A program made the position numbers and the translations under genes. A model generated the notes under the pieces. The model saw only the letters and a program-made list of their open reading frames with translations. It made no database searches and was not told the origin of the DNA. Positions 25,161 to 34,035 of a stretch of 64,000 nt of DNA are shown one piece after another. Position 1 is the stretch's first letter. Every line of letters begins with the position of its first letter. This DNA comes from Viridibacterium curvum (GTDB lineage: Bacteria; Pseudomonadota; Gammaproteobacteria; Burkholderiales; Rhodocyclaceae): NCBI RefSeq assembly GCF_039544165.1, contig NZ_BAABLD010000017.1:558001-622000 (forward strand). The letters are read 5' to 3'.

Positions 25161-27112
25161 TACAGTTCGTCGGGGACTAAGTAGTCCAAAGCTGATTTGA
25201 TATACGGGGGTAATGCCTTAAGAAGCGCATCGCCTGTGCCTAGGCTTCCGTCCTTAGCCATCTTGGCGAGATACTGTGCAACTATCGCCTTGGAGGCCCT
25301 CTTCGAGTGAAGGAGTTCGTACGCATCTGCGGCGATCGCCTCTTCAGGCTCGAACAGCGCAAGCGAATCGAACGCCTCCCCCGCTTCCTGATAGACCTTG
25401 TCATACTCAACGGCCGTCAGATATCCCTTGCTGCCCTCCGCCTGCTCGAGCTGTATCGCTATGTAGCCTGCTTTGGCTAACCCCGAGCGGAGCAGGTCAT
25501 ACTCAAGCGTCCAATGGTCTGCGATGAACACTTCGGTGCTACCACCTTTTGCGCGGTCGACCTTGGCTTGACGAACCTCTATAAGCTCGGCCGACGTGTA
25601 GTCGGCAACCTTACGTCGCATGTGCTGCTTCCCATCCTTCGTTAGCGCTTGACCTTTATTGATCTTGTCTTGGCGTCCCTCCACATAGCTGACATCGTTC
25701 GGCACAATGTCCGAGTCACCAAGGCAGGCGACCTTAATTGGTAGCTTAGTGCCATCCTTGCGCTGAAGGATACGCGCGTACCGAAATAGACCAACACCTC
25801 CAACGCTTATGGTCGAAATGCCGTTCGCTTCGAACGATCGACCTGCTGCCTCGGCCAGCGCCGGCAATAAGATGGATTCCGCAGGCCCCTCTACGATGAG
25901 GACACCGCGAGCAAAAAACAGGTTTGCCTTCGACGAATCCAAGAATCGGCGCAAGAACTCATAGTCGGCTGGCTCCAAGCAAGTATCGCCCGGCGAGAGC
26001 CGATACGGCCGCCCGGAGCACACCAGCGTAAGCGTCTCTACCGGTGCGCTCGAGGCGACATTGGGGCTATGGGTCGTAACCACAACCTGTATGTTCTTGG
26101 TGGCCGCCTTATCCGCTAGCATGGACAGTACGCGAGCTTGCAGCTGTGGATGTAGATGCGCCTCAGGCTCCTCTATCAGCAACAGCGCAAGCTCATCTCC
26201 ACCGCCATTGCTGAGGAGTAGTAGCTCTGCTGCCATGAACAGCACATTGTTGTATCCAAGGCCGCGCTCGCACACCAAATCCTGACTCACACCACCGGGC
26301 GGCCTGAGCGTTAGCTCCAAGCGCTCCAGGATCTGTGCAAGCGTTAGGTCGGCCGAAACACGAATGTCCGAGATCAGCGGTGTTGCGTCGAAACTGAGCT
26401 CTTTCAGAAAATCGTCGTTCAATTTGTCCCGAACGTCAGTCACCACCTTTCTGGTGCTCACGCGATGTTGCGCCTGCGCCATGATTTCGACGAGAGTGGT
26501 GGGCTTATCGTCGGGCTTTGTCTTATCGAAGTTGTTCTCGGCCTCGGCTTTGACATCCTTATGCGCTCGAAGCACCTGCGATAGACGAGAACCCTTCTTC
26601 GGCCTCAACTCTGCAACTGCATCTCTAAGGGGTTTTAAGTAGGTAGCGCGAATCAACTCGCGGGCAGCAGAACTGATCTCAGCGCCGCCGCCACCCTTGC
26701 CACAGCTAACGGTTACCGCAGGGTTGCTCTGCCGACCGCCTCCGACGCCTCCGAGCCGGCGCCTGGCGTGTAGGTGAATGATCAAGTAGGGCTCAGCACC
26801 AGCCTCAAGTGTAAGCCAGTCCAATAATGCTGCCTGCTGTGGCTTACTTAGTCCGCGCAATTCCACTTCGAGCCATAGCTCGGTGGCTTGGTTGCCCGCG
26901 TCAATATGGAAGTCGTCGTCTTCGACTCGGACGAAGTCATTACTTGTCGTAAGTAGCGCATAGCGCATCACATCAATGATGCTGGTCTTGCCAGCGTCGT
27001 TTTCGCCGACGAGAACATTCAGGCCCCTATTTAGCAGGATGTCGAGGTGCTTCCCGTTAAGACATGCACCAAACGTCCGAAAGTTCTCAGCGGAAACGCG
27101 ATGAACGTGCAT
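25160..27112 (-). CDS. gajA: Gabija OLD-family ATPase-TOPRIM nuclease GajA
   Basis: Nicking endonuclease of Gabija, inhibited by nucleotides in characterised systems and activated when phage replication depletes them. The 650-aa protein has a split ABC-type ATPase: Walker A GENDAGKTS (36-44), glycine-rich region at 130-143, Walker B with LLIEEPEAH (311-319) and the H-loop TTHSP (346-350). A C-terminal TOPRIM domain follows, with its first acidic site in VEGPAES (Glu408) and the D-x-D in LGDSDI (466-468), the metal-binding residues of OLD nucleases. The ATG at 27112 follows AAGGGATTTGATCA and is the first gene of the operon. Direct adjacency to a UvrD helicase defines class-2 OLD, that is, Gabija. 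All catalytic positions appear intact, so the system may be active. Confidence 0.9.
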   Translation of the reverse strand: MHVHRVSAENFRTFGACLNGKHLDILLNRGLNVLVGENDAGKTSIIDVMRYALLTTSNDFVRVEDDDFHIDAGNQATELWLEVELRGLSKPQQAALLDWLTLEAGAEPYLIIHLHARRRLGGVGGGRQSNPAVTVSCGKGGGGAEISSAARELIRATYLKPLRDAVAELRPKKGSRLSQVLRAHKDVKAEAENNFDKTKPDDKPTTLVEIMAQAQHRVSTRKVVTDVRDKLNDDFLKELSFDATPLISDIRVSADLTLAQILERLELTLRPPGGVSQDLVCERGLGYNNVLFMAAELLLLSNGGGDELALLLIEEPEAHLHPQLQARVLSMLADKAATKNIQVVVTTHSPNVASSAPVETLTLVCSGRPYRLSPGDTCLEPADYEFLRRFLDSSKANLFFARGVLIVEGPAESILLPALAEAAGRSFEANGISTISVGGVGLFRYARILQRKDGTKLPIKVACLGDSDIVPNDVSYVEGRQDKINKGQALTKDGKQHMRRKVADYTSAELIEVRQAKVDRAKGGSTEVFIADHWTLEYDLLRSGLAKAGYIAIQLEQAEGSKGYLTAVEYDKVYQEAGEAFDSLALFEPEEAIAADAYELLHSKRASKAIVAQYLAKMAKDGSLGTGDALLKALPPYIKSALDYLVPDEL

Positions 27113-27694
27113 TGATCAAATCCCTTATGAATCGTCAGCGAAGCCAGCGGAGTTCGTCGAAGTTAGTGTACGAGTCGATCTTCACACCAAGCGGCCCAAC
27201 CTAGAAAAGCAGAGCGTTGGCGAGGGGTTTGGCCTAACCGGCGTCGCGAGGGCTGCACTTGTCGAGGAACGCAACGACGACGCCAAACACCTCCTCTGTG
27301 TTTCAGGCCCCCATGTTTTTGGGATTTTCTCCTCGGGCCTTGAATTATCCACGCATTTGGCATTTGTTGGAAAGGCGTGAGCGTCAGAATGCGAGCTGAC
27401 AATAACAATCATTGCATACCGCGCCCCTTCAACGTCAGCAACGTGCCAGACACCGGCCATTCAATTGAGTCAGCGCTACCGACTTCTTTGGCCTACGGTG
27501 AGTCGACTAAAGCTTTGAAGGCTGTCGTTCCTCGATTGTCCGAACCTCGGCCTTTGCGGCTATCGATGCCAGCGGGCTAGAATGGTCGCTACCGGTGCGA
27601 AGCTGCCTTCCGATTTCTCCACTAAGCGGCCAATTTAGTCATCGTGGCAGGGTTGCATTTTTAAATATAATTCGCGCGCTTCAAGGAACCCCTG
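27113..27694. promoter_or_regulatory. divergent control region between Gabija and the PD-(D/E)XK gene
   Basis: A 582-bp gap with no supported gene. It must contain the gajA promoter on one side and that of the 27695 gene on the other. A perfect TATAAT (27666-27671) in an AT-rich stretch lies 24 bases before the ATG at 27695 and is a likely -10; no clear -35 stands 17 bases upstream. Confidence 0.45.
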
Positions 27695-29791
27695 ATGCAA
27701 GACTTTGACGATCAGGTAGAAAAACTAAGAGCGATTTTTCTGGATTCCGCCACAGCAGTGCCGATGACCGATGAGGCGGCCGCGAATAAGGCCTTGGAAG
27801 GCTATCAGAGCCTTCAACACGTATCGAATCGCCTTTTTGATATATTGATCGTCTTGGAGAATACTGGCCAAACGGTTGGCACCGTGCGCTCTCTAGCCAG
27901 TCATTTCTTTTTGGCTAATGTGCTGGATAGGGTAAGCGAGCCAATCGCCGACGCGCTCAACAACGTTGCGGCTTGCCTGCCCAGAATCGCCAAGCCCGAC
28001 GGAACGAGGATTCCATCCGGGCCAGTTCAACCAGGCGCATCTCCCTCTTCGCAAGTCACTGCCTTCGTGCGAACACTTGACGATGAGTCGGCTTGGCTGG
28101 AAGCCATGCACATAGGTCGCGCCTTAACGGTCCTCAAGCGACATCCCTTCTCGAACGCTCGCACGAAAGCGGTTGCGGACGCAGCGACCCGGATCCGACA
28201 GCTCGGCTACGCCTTTTCGATCCGCTCAGGCCGATACCGGATCAGGCCTGAGGGTATCGAAAATATCGTGGGCGAAATTTGGAAATGTCTCCTTCGCCTA
28301 GGCTGCCACAATGCGCTGGCGAATATCATGCAGGCTGGCTTGCAGACCCAAGATTACGCCTACGAGCAAATTCTATTCGGTAGAAAATATGCCGTTGGCT
28401 TTGGTTATCGGCCCCCTGGGTTGCCGATCGGGCTACTCTATAACATTGCCGTCAAGCTGCCGGCCGGCGGATCCAACGAACGCAATGCCAAGTCCTTCTG
28501 GGACAAGGCTGTTTGCCTAGCGCGCGATCTAGTGGCGATGCTCGATCTCGAACCCTACTCACAGTTTGCTTTTCTAGGATTGGATGCACAAGCCTTGGAG
28601 GATGGACTAAGAGAGGTCGCGCACTACGACCACTGCTTCGCTCTTCGTCAGTGGCATCTCAGCTTTACGCCGCAGTTTCTCACCGTTTTTTTCGGCGAAG
28701 AATTCGATGCTGGCATGAAGCAGCGACTCGGCTGGAACGTCGCAGATGTGGTGCAACTGGCCCACGTTCTCAAAGCTCATGCCAGACCGGGCACTCTGGT
28801 TGTACCGATCTCTAGGCTGCTTGAAACCGGCATCGACCCGCGAGTCTTCAATTCCATGTTGCCATTCTTTGCGCATAGAGAGGGAGAAGCCAATAAAAAC
28901 TATCGTTCCCCCTTCGGGGCCGCAGGTCCTGACGTAATCTTCAAGCCGCTCATCCTGTTCAAGGAAAACAGCGTCATTCTGCCCGCGGCCTCGGTACTGG
29001 GTCCTGCCCTGTTCGAAGCCACATTCGCAGCCTTGAAAACCATCAAAACAGATCAGGAAATTGCCGGCCTGAGAGGCGACGCAGCAGAACGGCTAACGAA
29101 ACACCTATTCGCAAAGCACGGCTTTACTCCTAGCTTCGAAAACGCCACCTATGTTCTTGGTGAACAAGGTGCCGGCGAGTGCGATTTCGTATTCGAGGAT
29201 GAGAAAAATATTCTCCTCGTCGAATGCAAAGCGAAGGCTCTGACCCGAGGAGCTATGACAGGCATTCAGGGCGATGCGCTGCTCGATTTTGCAGGTGGGC
29301 TGTTTGCGTCTCAAGCTCAGGCGCTCAAGCATGAGCGTATTTTGCGATGTACGGGCTCGATACTATTTCGCGACGGGACGAGGCTGGAATATCGGGACCG
29401 GAACATCACGCGTCTCACCGTGACCCTATTGGACCACGGTGCACTCCAGGATCGGTGGATGCTCAGCAACGTCTATAACGCTTTGTTGTCGGCCCAAGTA
29501 ACCTGCGATCCCAGCTATCCGAAAAAAAGGCAAGTCGATGAATTCAACACGAATCTGCACTTGTTTAAGGAAGAGACGCGCCTGCTTGAGGCGGCAGGGC
29601 AAGACATCAACGCTCATCCGCTCAATGCCGCTTCAGCGAGCGTGGCCCAACTCGACATTCTATTGGAAAGTGTGCAATCGCTTAGCGAGGTGAGGATGAG
29701 GCTATCCCCTCACACGACGTTTTCGACCTTTAATGTGTTACTGGAGCACTTTCTTCTACAGAAGATGCGAAGCCAAGGTCAGCCTTCTTAG
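27695..29791 (+). CDS. uncharacterised protein with C-terminal PD-(D/E)XK nuclease-like domain
   Basis: I do not recognise the family. The 698-aa product starts at 27695 (AAGGAACCCC before the ATG). Residues 1-450 are largely alpha-helical without a known motif. Residues 460-560 look like a restriction-endonuclease fold: GDAAERLTKHLFAKHGF is a typical first helix, followed by GECDFVFEDEK...LLVECKAK giving Asp497, Glu510 and Lys512 in the order D-x(12)-E-x-K, then a helix with GDALLDFAGGLFASQAQAL. All catalytic positions are present. No membrane segment or signal is visible, so it should be cytoplasmic. Between Gabija and an HNH gene, and transcribed alone, it is a good candidate for a single-gene defence nuclease with an N-terminal sensor. 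It could also be a Holliday-junction or repair enzyme. Confidence 0.7.
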   Translation: MQDFDDQVEKLRAIFLDSATAVPMTDEAAANKALEGYQSLQHVSNRLFDILIVLENTGQTVGTVRSLASHFFLANVLDRVSEPIADALNNVAACLPRIAKPDGTRIPSGPVQPGASPSSQVTAFVRTLDDESAWLEAMHIGRALTVLKRHPFSNARTKAVADAATRIRQLGYAFSIRSGRYRIRPEGIENIVGEIWKCLLRLGCHNALANIMQAGLQTQDYAYEQILFGRKYAVGFGYRPPGLPIGLLYNIAVKLPAGGSNERNAKSFWDKAVCLARDLVAMLDLEPYSQFAFLGLDAQALEDGLREVAHYDHCFALRQWHLSFTPQFLTVFFGEEFDAGMKQRLGWNVADVVQLAHVLKAHARPGTLVVPISRLLETGIDPRVFNSMLPFFAHREGEANKNYRSPFGAAGPDVIFKPLILFKENSVILPAASVLGPALFEATFAALKTIKTDQEIAGLRGDAAERLTKHLFAKHGFTPSFENATYVLGEQGAGECDFVFEDEKNILLVECKAKALTRGAMTGIQGDALLDFAGGLFASQAQALKHERILRCTGSILFRDGTRLEYRDRNITRLTVTLLDHGALQDRWMLSNVYNALLSAQVTCDPSYPKKRQVDEFNTNLHLFKEETRLLEAAGQDINAHPLNAASASVAQLDILLESVQSLSEVRMRLSPHTTFSTFNVLLEHFLLQKMRSQGQPS

Positions 29792-30375
29792 CGTCGGTTT
29801 TGGCAGAGTTGTATCCATTCGACAGATGTCCTGAACGACCGCTCCTCTCTAAGACCTGCCGCAGAGCCGTCGAGACTACGAACGTCTATTGTGGATCGGA
29901 AGCTGACCTATCAGGGCGATGCGCCGAAAGACTGCTTTGGCCGACGACGAGGCGGTCAATGCAGATAAGCCTAGCGTGCCCTACACCTGTCCGAGACTCG
30001 AAGCCCGAAGCTCGGCCAAAGCGAAAGTGGCACTTGCAGTCCCCGGGCGACAACTTTCTGGACCGGAGTGGCCTTTCAACGGAACATAACCGTCTTGCGT
30101 AGGCACGGGCCCGGATGACCGCCTGTTAGGCATCACTGCGCATACTCCTCGTACAACGTAAGCGCTGAAACCGCCGCAGCCCGGGATCCGCTGCCAACCC
30201 TCGTAAAGCGAGTACTCTTCGGAGAACAGGTAGAGATGGCATGCAGGACATCGACATATCCAGAGCTCTTTCGACAAGCTGATCAGGAATTTCGTTTGCC
30301 GCTAAACTTCCGCTCACAAAGTGCTGAGAAAACCGAGCTACTGCGACTTGATGACAGAATTGGATAGGGCAGAAT
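29792..30375. other. gene-free stretch between two nuclease-like genes
   Basis: This 584-bp gap has open frames on both strands, but none has a ribosome binding site, compositional signal or family resemblance. A minus-strand frame at 29981-30277 begins with a CRCPAC-like pattern, which alone is not enough to call a gene. It might be the remains of a decayed gene. Confidence 0.4.
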
Positions 30376-31539
30376 ATGGGGCTCCTACGCTGTATCTATT
30401 GCAATGAAGATAAGCCGGAATCTGCTTTTACCTTAGAGCACACCATACCCAGATTTTTGGGCGGAGCTTACGCACCAGACGAGTTCAAAGTTCGTGCGGT
30501 CTGCGGGCCCTGCAACCATAATCTTGGACTCTTTGTCGACGCCGGATTCGAAAAGTGCTGGTTCGTCAATCAAGCACTATGGGGTATTACGCAGCGTACC
30601 TTTGACTATTCCGCCGACGCCGGCATGCAGTTGAACTGCCTTGGTGCAGTGAAGGCGAAGCTGCCGGGAATTAAAGATGACGAGGTCTGCGAGATATGGC
30701 TGGGGCCTCACGGTGAGCAGGTATATTGGATCCGCCAAGACGACAAGCGAACCTATTGGTATTCGGGCGGAAATCCACGCACCGCCAAGTCGACCCCGAG
30801 TCGAGCTTACTTCACCTTTTCCATAAAATCAGAGCTAAATGTCGGGTTGGCTTGGCGAACTTTTCGGGATGCGTTCGCGGGACGAAAGGTCAAAAAAATA
30901 ATGATGACAACTGTTCTCGATGCAGACGTCAAGAGTATTGGCTTTAGTGATCCAGATGAACTCGATCTTCAAAGGATCGCGTATTTGCAGACAGCCAAAG
31001 ATCTTGGGCATGGGCACCTGAGCATTTATGCAAAATATGACATAAGATTTATGGCGAAGTTGGCGCTTGGCGTTGGTTTCGCTCTATTTGGCCGCAGCGC
31101 GACAGATTCGAACTGCGCCGCCACACTTCGGCGAGCACTGACGAGCCTAGATGAGGATGCAGCAGACGGCATGCTGGGAACGGGAGCATTTCATCGAAAG
31201 GATGAGCAGTTATTGAAGTTGTTGGGCGACCCCAATGCAGTCGCGCTTTGGGTTTCACTCCACCCGGAAGGAGTCGCTTTGAATCTGAACATTGGAGCTA
31301 CTCAGCAATGGACAGTTAAGTGTGCGGACATCGCAGATGTGGACCACGAAAAACTTCAGCACCTGAATTTGGGACGAGGTGTGTTGCTTTATGAGCATCT
31401 AAAGAGAAGCGTTTCTTTGAGCTCTGCTGCGTTCATTGCGCATCAGAGCAGCTCCTACGTACATCCAGAACTTGCTGAGATTGCCACTGAAATCGCGAGA
31501 AGACAGTCGTTCAAATTGTCGGGCGATGGCACTATCTGA
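30376..31539 (+). CDS. HNH endonuclease-fold protein
   Basis: The N-terminal 50 residues of this 387-aa protein form a zinc-type HNH fold: CIYC (Cys6, Cys9), EHTIPRFLGG (Glu21-His22, the beta-beta-alpha metal histidine, with Pro25) and CGPCNH (Cys43, Cys46, Asn47). The other 330 residues match nothing I know. They contain no transmembrane segment, and the product is a soluble protein. The ATG at 30376 is taken as start because the HNH motif begins six residues later; AGGGCAG precedes it. The gene stands alone on the plus strand, 584 bp after the PD-(D/E)XK gene. Such short HNH heads on large unknown bodies are common in phage-defence and homing contexts. A defence role is inferred from the neighbourhood only. 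Confidence 0.75.
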   Translation: MGLLRCIYCNEDKPESAFTLEHTIPRFLGGAYAPDEFKVRAVCGPCNHNLGLFVDAGFEKCWFVNQALWGITQRTFDYSADAGMQLNCLGAVKAKLPGIKDDEVCEIWLGPHGEQVYWIRQDDKRTYWYSGGNPRTAKSTPSRAYFTFSIKSELNVGLAWRTFRDAFAGRKVKKIMMTTVLDADVKSIGFSDPDELDLQRIAYLQTAKDLGHGHLSIYAKYDIRFMAKLALGVGFALFGRSATDSNCAATLRRALTSLDEDAADGMLGTGAFHRKDEQLLKLLGDPNAVALWVSLHPEGVALNLNIGATQQWTVKCADIADVDHEKLQHLNLGRGVLLYEHLKRSVSLSSAAFIAHQSSSYVHPELAEIATEIARRQSFKLSGDGTI

Positions 31540-31656
31540 GCGCAGCCATCAATTCGTCATCGACAATCGACTGTAAAGCACTGCTCGAGGAATTTGGATT
31601 TACATGTCAATTCTGCCTAGGCCTCAAGATCTGCTTCCTCAAATTGATGGAGGCCA

Positions 31657-31896
31657 TCAACCTTTGATTTCGCGATAACGCTTAATCATATCGTCAGAAG
31701 TCGCCTGCTTCACTAGCTTTTCAGCTTGAAGCTCACTTTCCTTCACGAGACGTCCGCCGTTTTTCTTAAGTGATTGCATCCAACCACGTTCGAATTCATT
31801 GCCTTCAGGGCTTCCCGCAGCGTAAGGATTTCGATAGACCCCTCGGTCTTCAAAGTACTTCCTGGCGCCCAGTTTATTGATTTCGCTTAGGCTCAT
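31657..31896 (-). CDS. small soluble protein, Rmf/CrpP-like
   Basis: A 79-aa protein. The frame is open to 32037, but only the ATG at 31896 has a good ribosome binding site (CAGGAGTTTCAG) and the coding-like part begins there. The segment NPYAAGSPEGNEFERGWMQSL resembles the G-x-x-N-P-Y...W-x-x-G-W core of small Rmf/CrpP-family proteins (ribosome modulation factor relatives), with the rest helical and charged. The assignment is tentative; length and pattern fit, but the motif is short. It is transcribed away from the HNH gene and converges on it with a 117-bp gap. Confidence 0.5.
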   Translation of the reverse strand: MSLSEINKLGARKYFEDRGVYRNPYAAGSPEGNEFERGWMQSLKKNGGRLVKESELQAEKLVKQATSDDMIKRYREIKG

Positions 31897-32165
31897 CTGA
31901 AACTCCTGATTAAAGTGAGACCTCAAAGGCGGCCCTTCTAAAAGGTGATTGAGTAAGTCGTGGCATGAACGGAAGGCCGTCACGAGAACCGATTCGGTCC
32001 CTATGCTACATCCGCAGCAGGGGCTCGGTATGCGCACAGGGCCGCGGGCAAGTCCGCAGCGGATTGTTCAGATTCTTACTCGCATTCAGCTTCCCTGGCT
32101 TCCAGTGTTCGAACTACGGGCTATGGCTTTTAGGTGAAAGCTTCATTGAGTCTGACAACTAGCAG

Positions 32166-32435
32166 CTAAAACAACGTAATCACCCGAAGCTGCCGGTCTT
32201 GTGGACGATGCTCTAGGGCACAAAGAAAACGTGCTACGCCAGGGTTTTCAAGCAGGATGTTGAACTTCATAGTTGATCCATCCACCGAGCGGGCTAAGTT
32301 GTAGATGTAGTTCGCCGTGATTTTGCAGCGGATTTGCTCGGCGATGTCTGATGCTGACAGCCCCTCAAATCCGGAACGCTCTAAGCCCTCCGGATGGCTT
32401 TCCCTTAGGTATTGCAGCTTTCGCTCATCCAGCAC
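32166..32435 (-). CDS. small protein of unknown function, possibly 5'-truncated
   Basis: An 89-aa frame starting at a GTG (32433-32435) without a clear ribosome binding site. The sequence (RKLQYLRESHPEGLERSGFEG, then AEQIRCKITANYIYNLARSV) has normal coding character, and the same frame reads sensibly for about ten further codons upstream (SDLDDFEVVLDER) until a TGA. A start may therefore be missing or the gene may have lost its 5' end. It follows the 32510-33094 gene on the same strand with a 74-bp gap and could be its partner. No family recognised. Confidence 0.4.
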   Translation of the reverse strand: MLDERKLQYLRESHPEGLERSGFEGLSASDIAEQIRCKITANYIYNLARSVDGSTMKFNILLENPGVARFLCALEHRPQDRQLRVITLF

Positions 32436-32509
32436 TACTTCGAAATCATCCAGATCCGACTGGCTTCAACTCACCTGGGCTAGAAGTAGTCACTCATGAA
32501 AGACTCGAA

Positions 32510-33094
32510 TCAGCTGCTTGGCGAGTATCCATTTGGCTCGTTTTCACGTCGGTATATGGGGACCAAGTCATCTCCCTGGGTGACGTGCGTGATCGTGGAG
32601 GAAAGGTTGTAACCATCAACACGCCTCTTGGTTTTATCTGTCATGGCCCGACAGGCAACCCACATCACGAGTCTGCCCGGCTTCCCATACTTAGCCAGAA
32701 GTGATTGAAGAGGTACGCCGTTCTCGTCTTCGACCATCACCAGTTTGACGCCTGTCTCCGACTTTTCTCCGGAGACATCGTGGTACAGCCCCGCCGGAGG
32801 GAACAGCCGATAGTTATGAACTTGCTCCCCGCCGTTCTTTACGCGGCGAAGATGGTTGTCTTCTTTCATTTGCTTCATGAAAGCGGAATGCGCGAGCAGA
32901 TCTGATTGTTCAGCTTTGGCTTCGGGGGCGAAGTGATCAATCCAGTAGGTGATATGGGTCATCCGTTCACCATTGATTTCCTCACCATGACGTGCAAAAA
33001 GCAGTAGCCGGCATCCAGTTGGAATAGTGGCTTTGCTTGGACTCTCTAGCGGGTTAAAGCTGCCATGACCGAAGAGCAGAACGACGTTTGCCAT
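32510..33094 (-). CDS. Stv-like putative adhesin/toxin-associated protein
   Basis: A 194-aa soluble protein without signal peptide. It begins MANVVLLFGHGSFNP, and continues with TIPTGCRLLLFARHGEEI about 25 residues later. This G-H-G plus hydrophobic strand plus H-G layout resembles the putative-adhesin Stv domain that occurs in bacterial effector and polymorphic-toxin loci. The later part (GLYHDVSGEKSETGVKLVMVEDENG, VMWVACRAMTDKTKR) fits an alpha/beta protein. I hold the family name lightly. AGGTCGAC precedes the ATG. It lies next to a small same-strand frame (32166-32435), so a two-gene unit is possible. Confidence 0.5.
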   Translation of the reverse strand: MANVVLLFGHGSFNPLESPSKATIPTGCRLLLFARHGEEINGERMTHITYWIDHFAPEAKAEQSDLLAHSAFMKQMKEDNHLRRVKNGGEQVHNYRLFPPAGLYHDVSGEKSETGVKLVMVEDENGVPLQSLLAKYGKPGRLVMWVACRAMTDKTKRRVDGYNLSSTITHVTQGDDLVPIYRRENEPNGYSPSS

Positions 33095-33467
33095 GTCGAC
33101 CTCCGTGATTGATTCTAGAACTAGTGCCGCAGCCCACTTACGGGAGCATGTTTGACCATTTCATTTCTCTCTCCCTTGGTGGCTGCTCAGATAATCACAC
33201 TCTGATTGTGGAGGCAATCTATTGCCCGAAAGGACATGACTCCCGACGAAAATCTCGTCTACCTACCAAGAGGTACGCAAATTCTGGTGGGCTCGACCCG
33301 ACAAAATAAAGAGTCAACGCTTCCTGATTGGCCTCCTTGTGGCAGACACTGCTGATCCGGAGATACTTCGGCTGCAGCGAATTCGATATGACTGTTGAGT
33401 GAATAGCTCAGTCGAATGTCCTCGCTCATGAGTTTCCGATTTTTTCCCCGACGCGGGCCAACTCAAC
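33095..33467. other. gene-free stretch
   Basis: No supported gene is visible in these 373 bp. It should include the promoter of the Stv-like gene (reading left) and the 3' end region of the thermonuclease gene. No hairpin with U-tract was seen. Confidence 0.4.
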
Positions 33468-33965
33468 CTACGGATTGACGCGCTTGGCGCGCCGCCAGCT
33501 CCAGGGAGGCACCGCGTCAGGGGCTGTCCACAACCCAAGCTTTGAGCTTCTTGCGTAGTTCTCAAGCCGCTCATACTCCGCACGATCCGACGCTGATTGC
33601 TCATGCTCATACTCGCGATACCACCACGCCATTCCGCGGCGGATCTGTTCCAGCCCGACATCCCGACCTTTGACCGTCACAACACAAACGCTGCGGCCGT
33701 AGCGATCCCGCTTCGGGCAAACGGCCGTCGCCATCTGATCGAATGCCAACTCACTGAGTGAGGCCTTGGACGCACTCCCGAACGGCTGCTGCTTTTCCGG
33801 AGCATCGATGCCAGCAATGCGGATCTTGTACTGCTGGCGCTGGTCATCCAGAAGTGTCAGCGTGTCACCGTCAGCGACCGCGACAACCCGTCCCGTCAAG
33901 GTCTGGCCTTGCGCCTCGGTCTGCACACTCAGCAAGCTGAGTAGCACAGCCCCCATCACAAGCAT
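33468..33965 (-). CDS. secreted thermonuclease-like protein (SNase fold)
   Basis: A staphylococcal-nuclease-type phosphodiesterase, probably exported. Catalytic marks are VADGDTLTL, RIAGIDAPE (Arg, Asp and Glu of the active site) and DRYGR, followed by QIRRGMAWWYREY and the usual C-terminal YARSSKLGLW. With the start placed at 33965 the product has 165 aa and a signal peptide (MLVMGAVLLSLLSVQTEAQG). The frame stays open upstream to a GTG at 34052, which would give 194 aa, overlap the preceding gene by 17 bp and extend the positively charged n-region. Neither start has a good ribosome binding site. It is downstream of an antitoxin-like gene on the same strand. Such small SNases are frequent on plasmids and islands, and this one could act in DNA scavenging or defence. 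Confidence 0.82.
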   Translation of the reverse strand: MLVMGAVLLSLLSVQTEAQGQTLTGRVVAVADGDTLTLLDDQRQQYKIRIAGIDAPEKQQPFGSASKASLSELAFDQMATAVCPKRDRYGRSVCVVTVKGRDVGLEQIRRGMAWWYREYEHEQSASDRAEYERLENYARSSKLGLWTAPDAVPPWSWRRAKRVNP

Positions 33966-34035
33966 GGCGCTGCGTATTGCCCCGGTGGTGATGATCGACT
34001 GCCAGCCTTTGTGGATCGAAATGGCCAACACCCGA

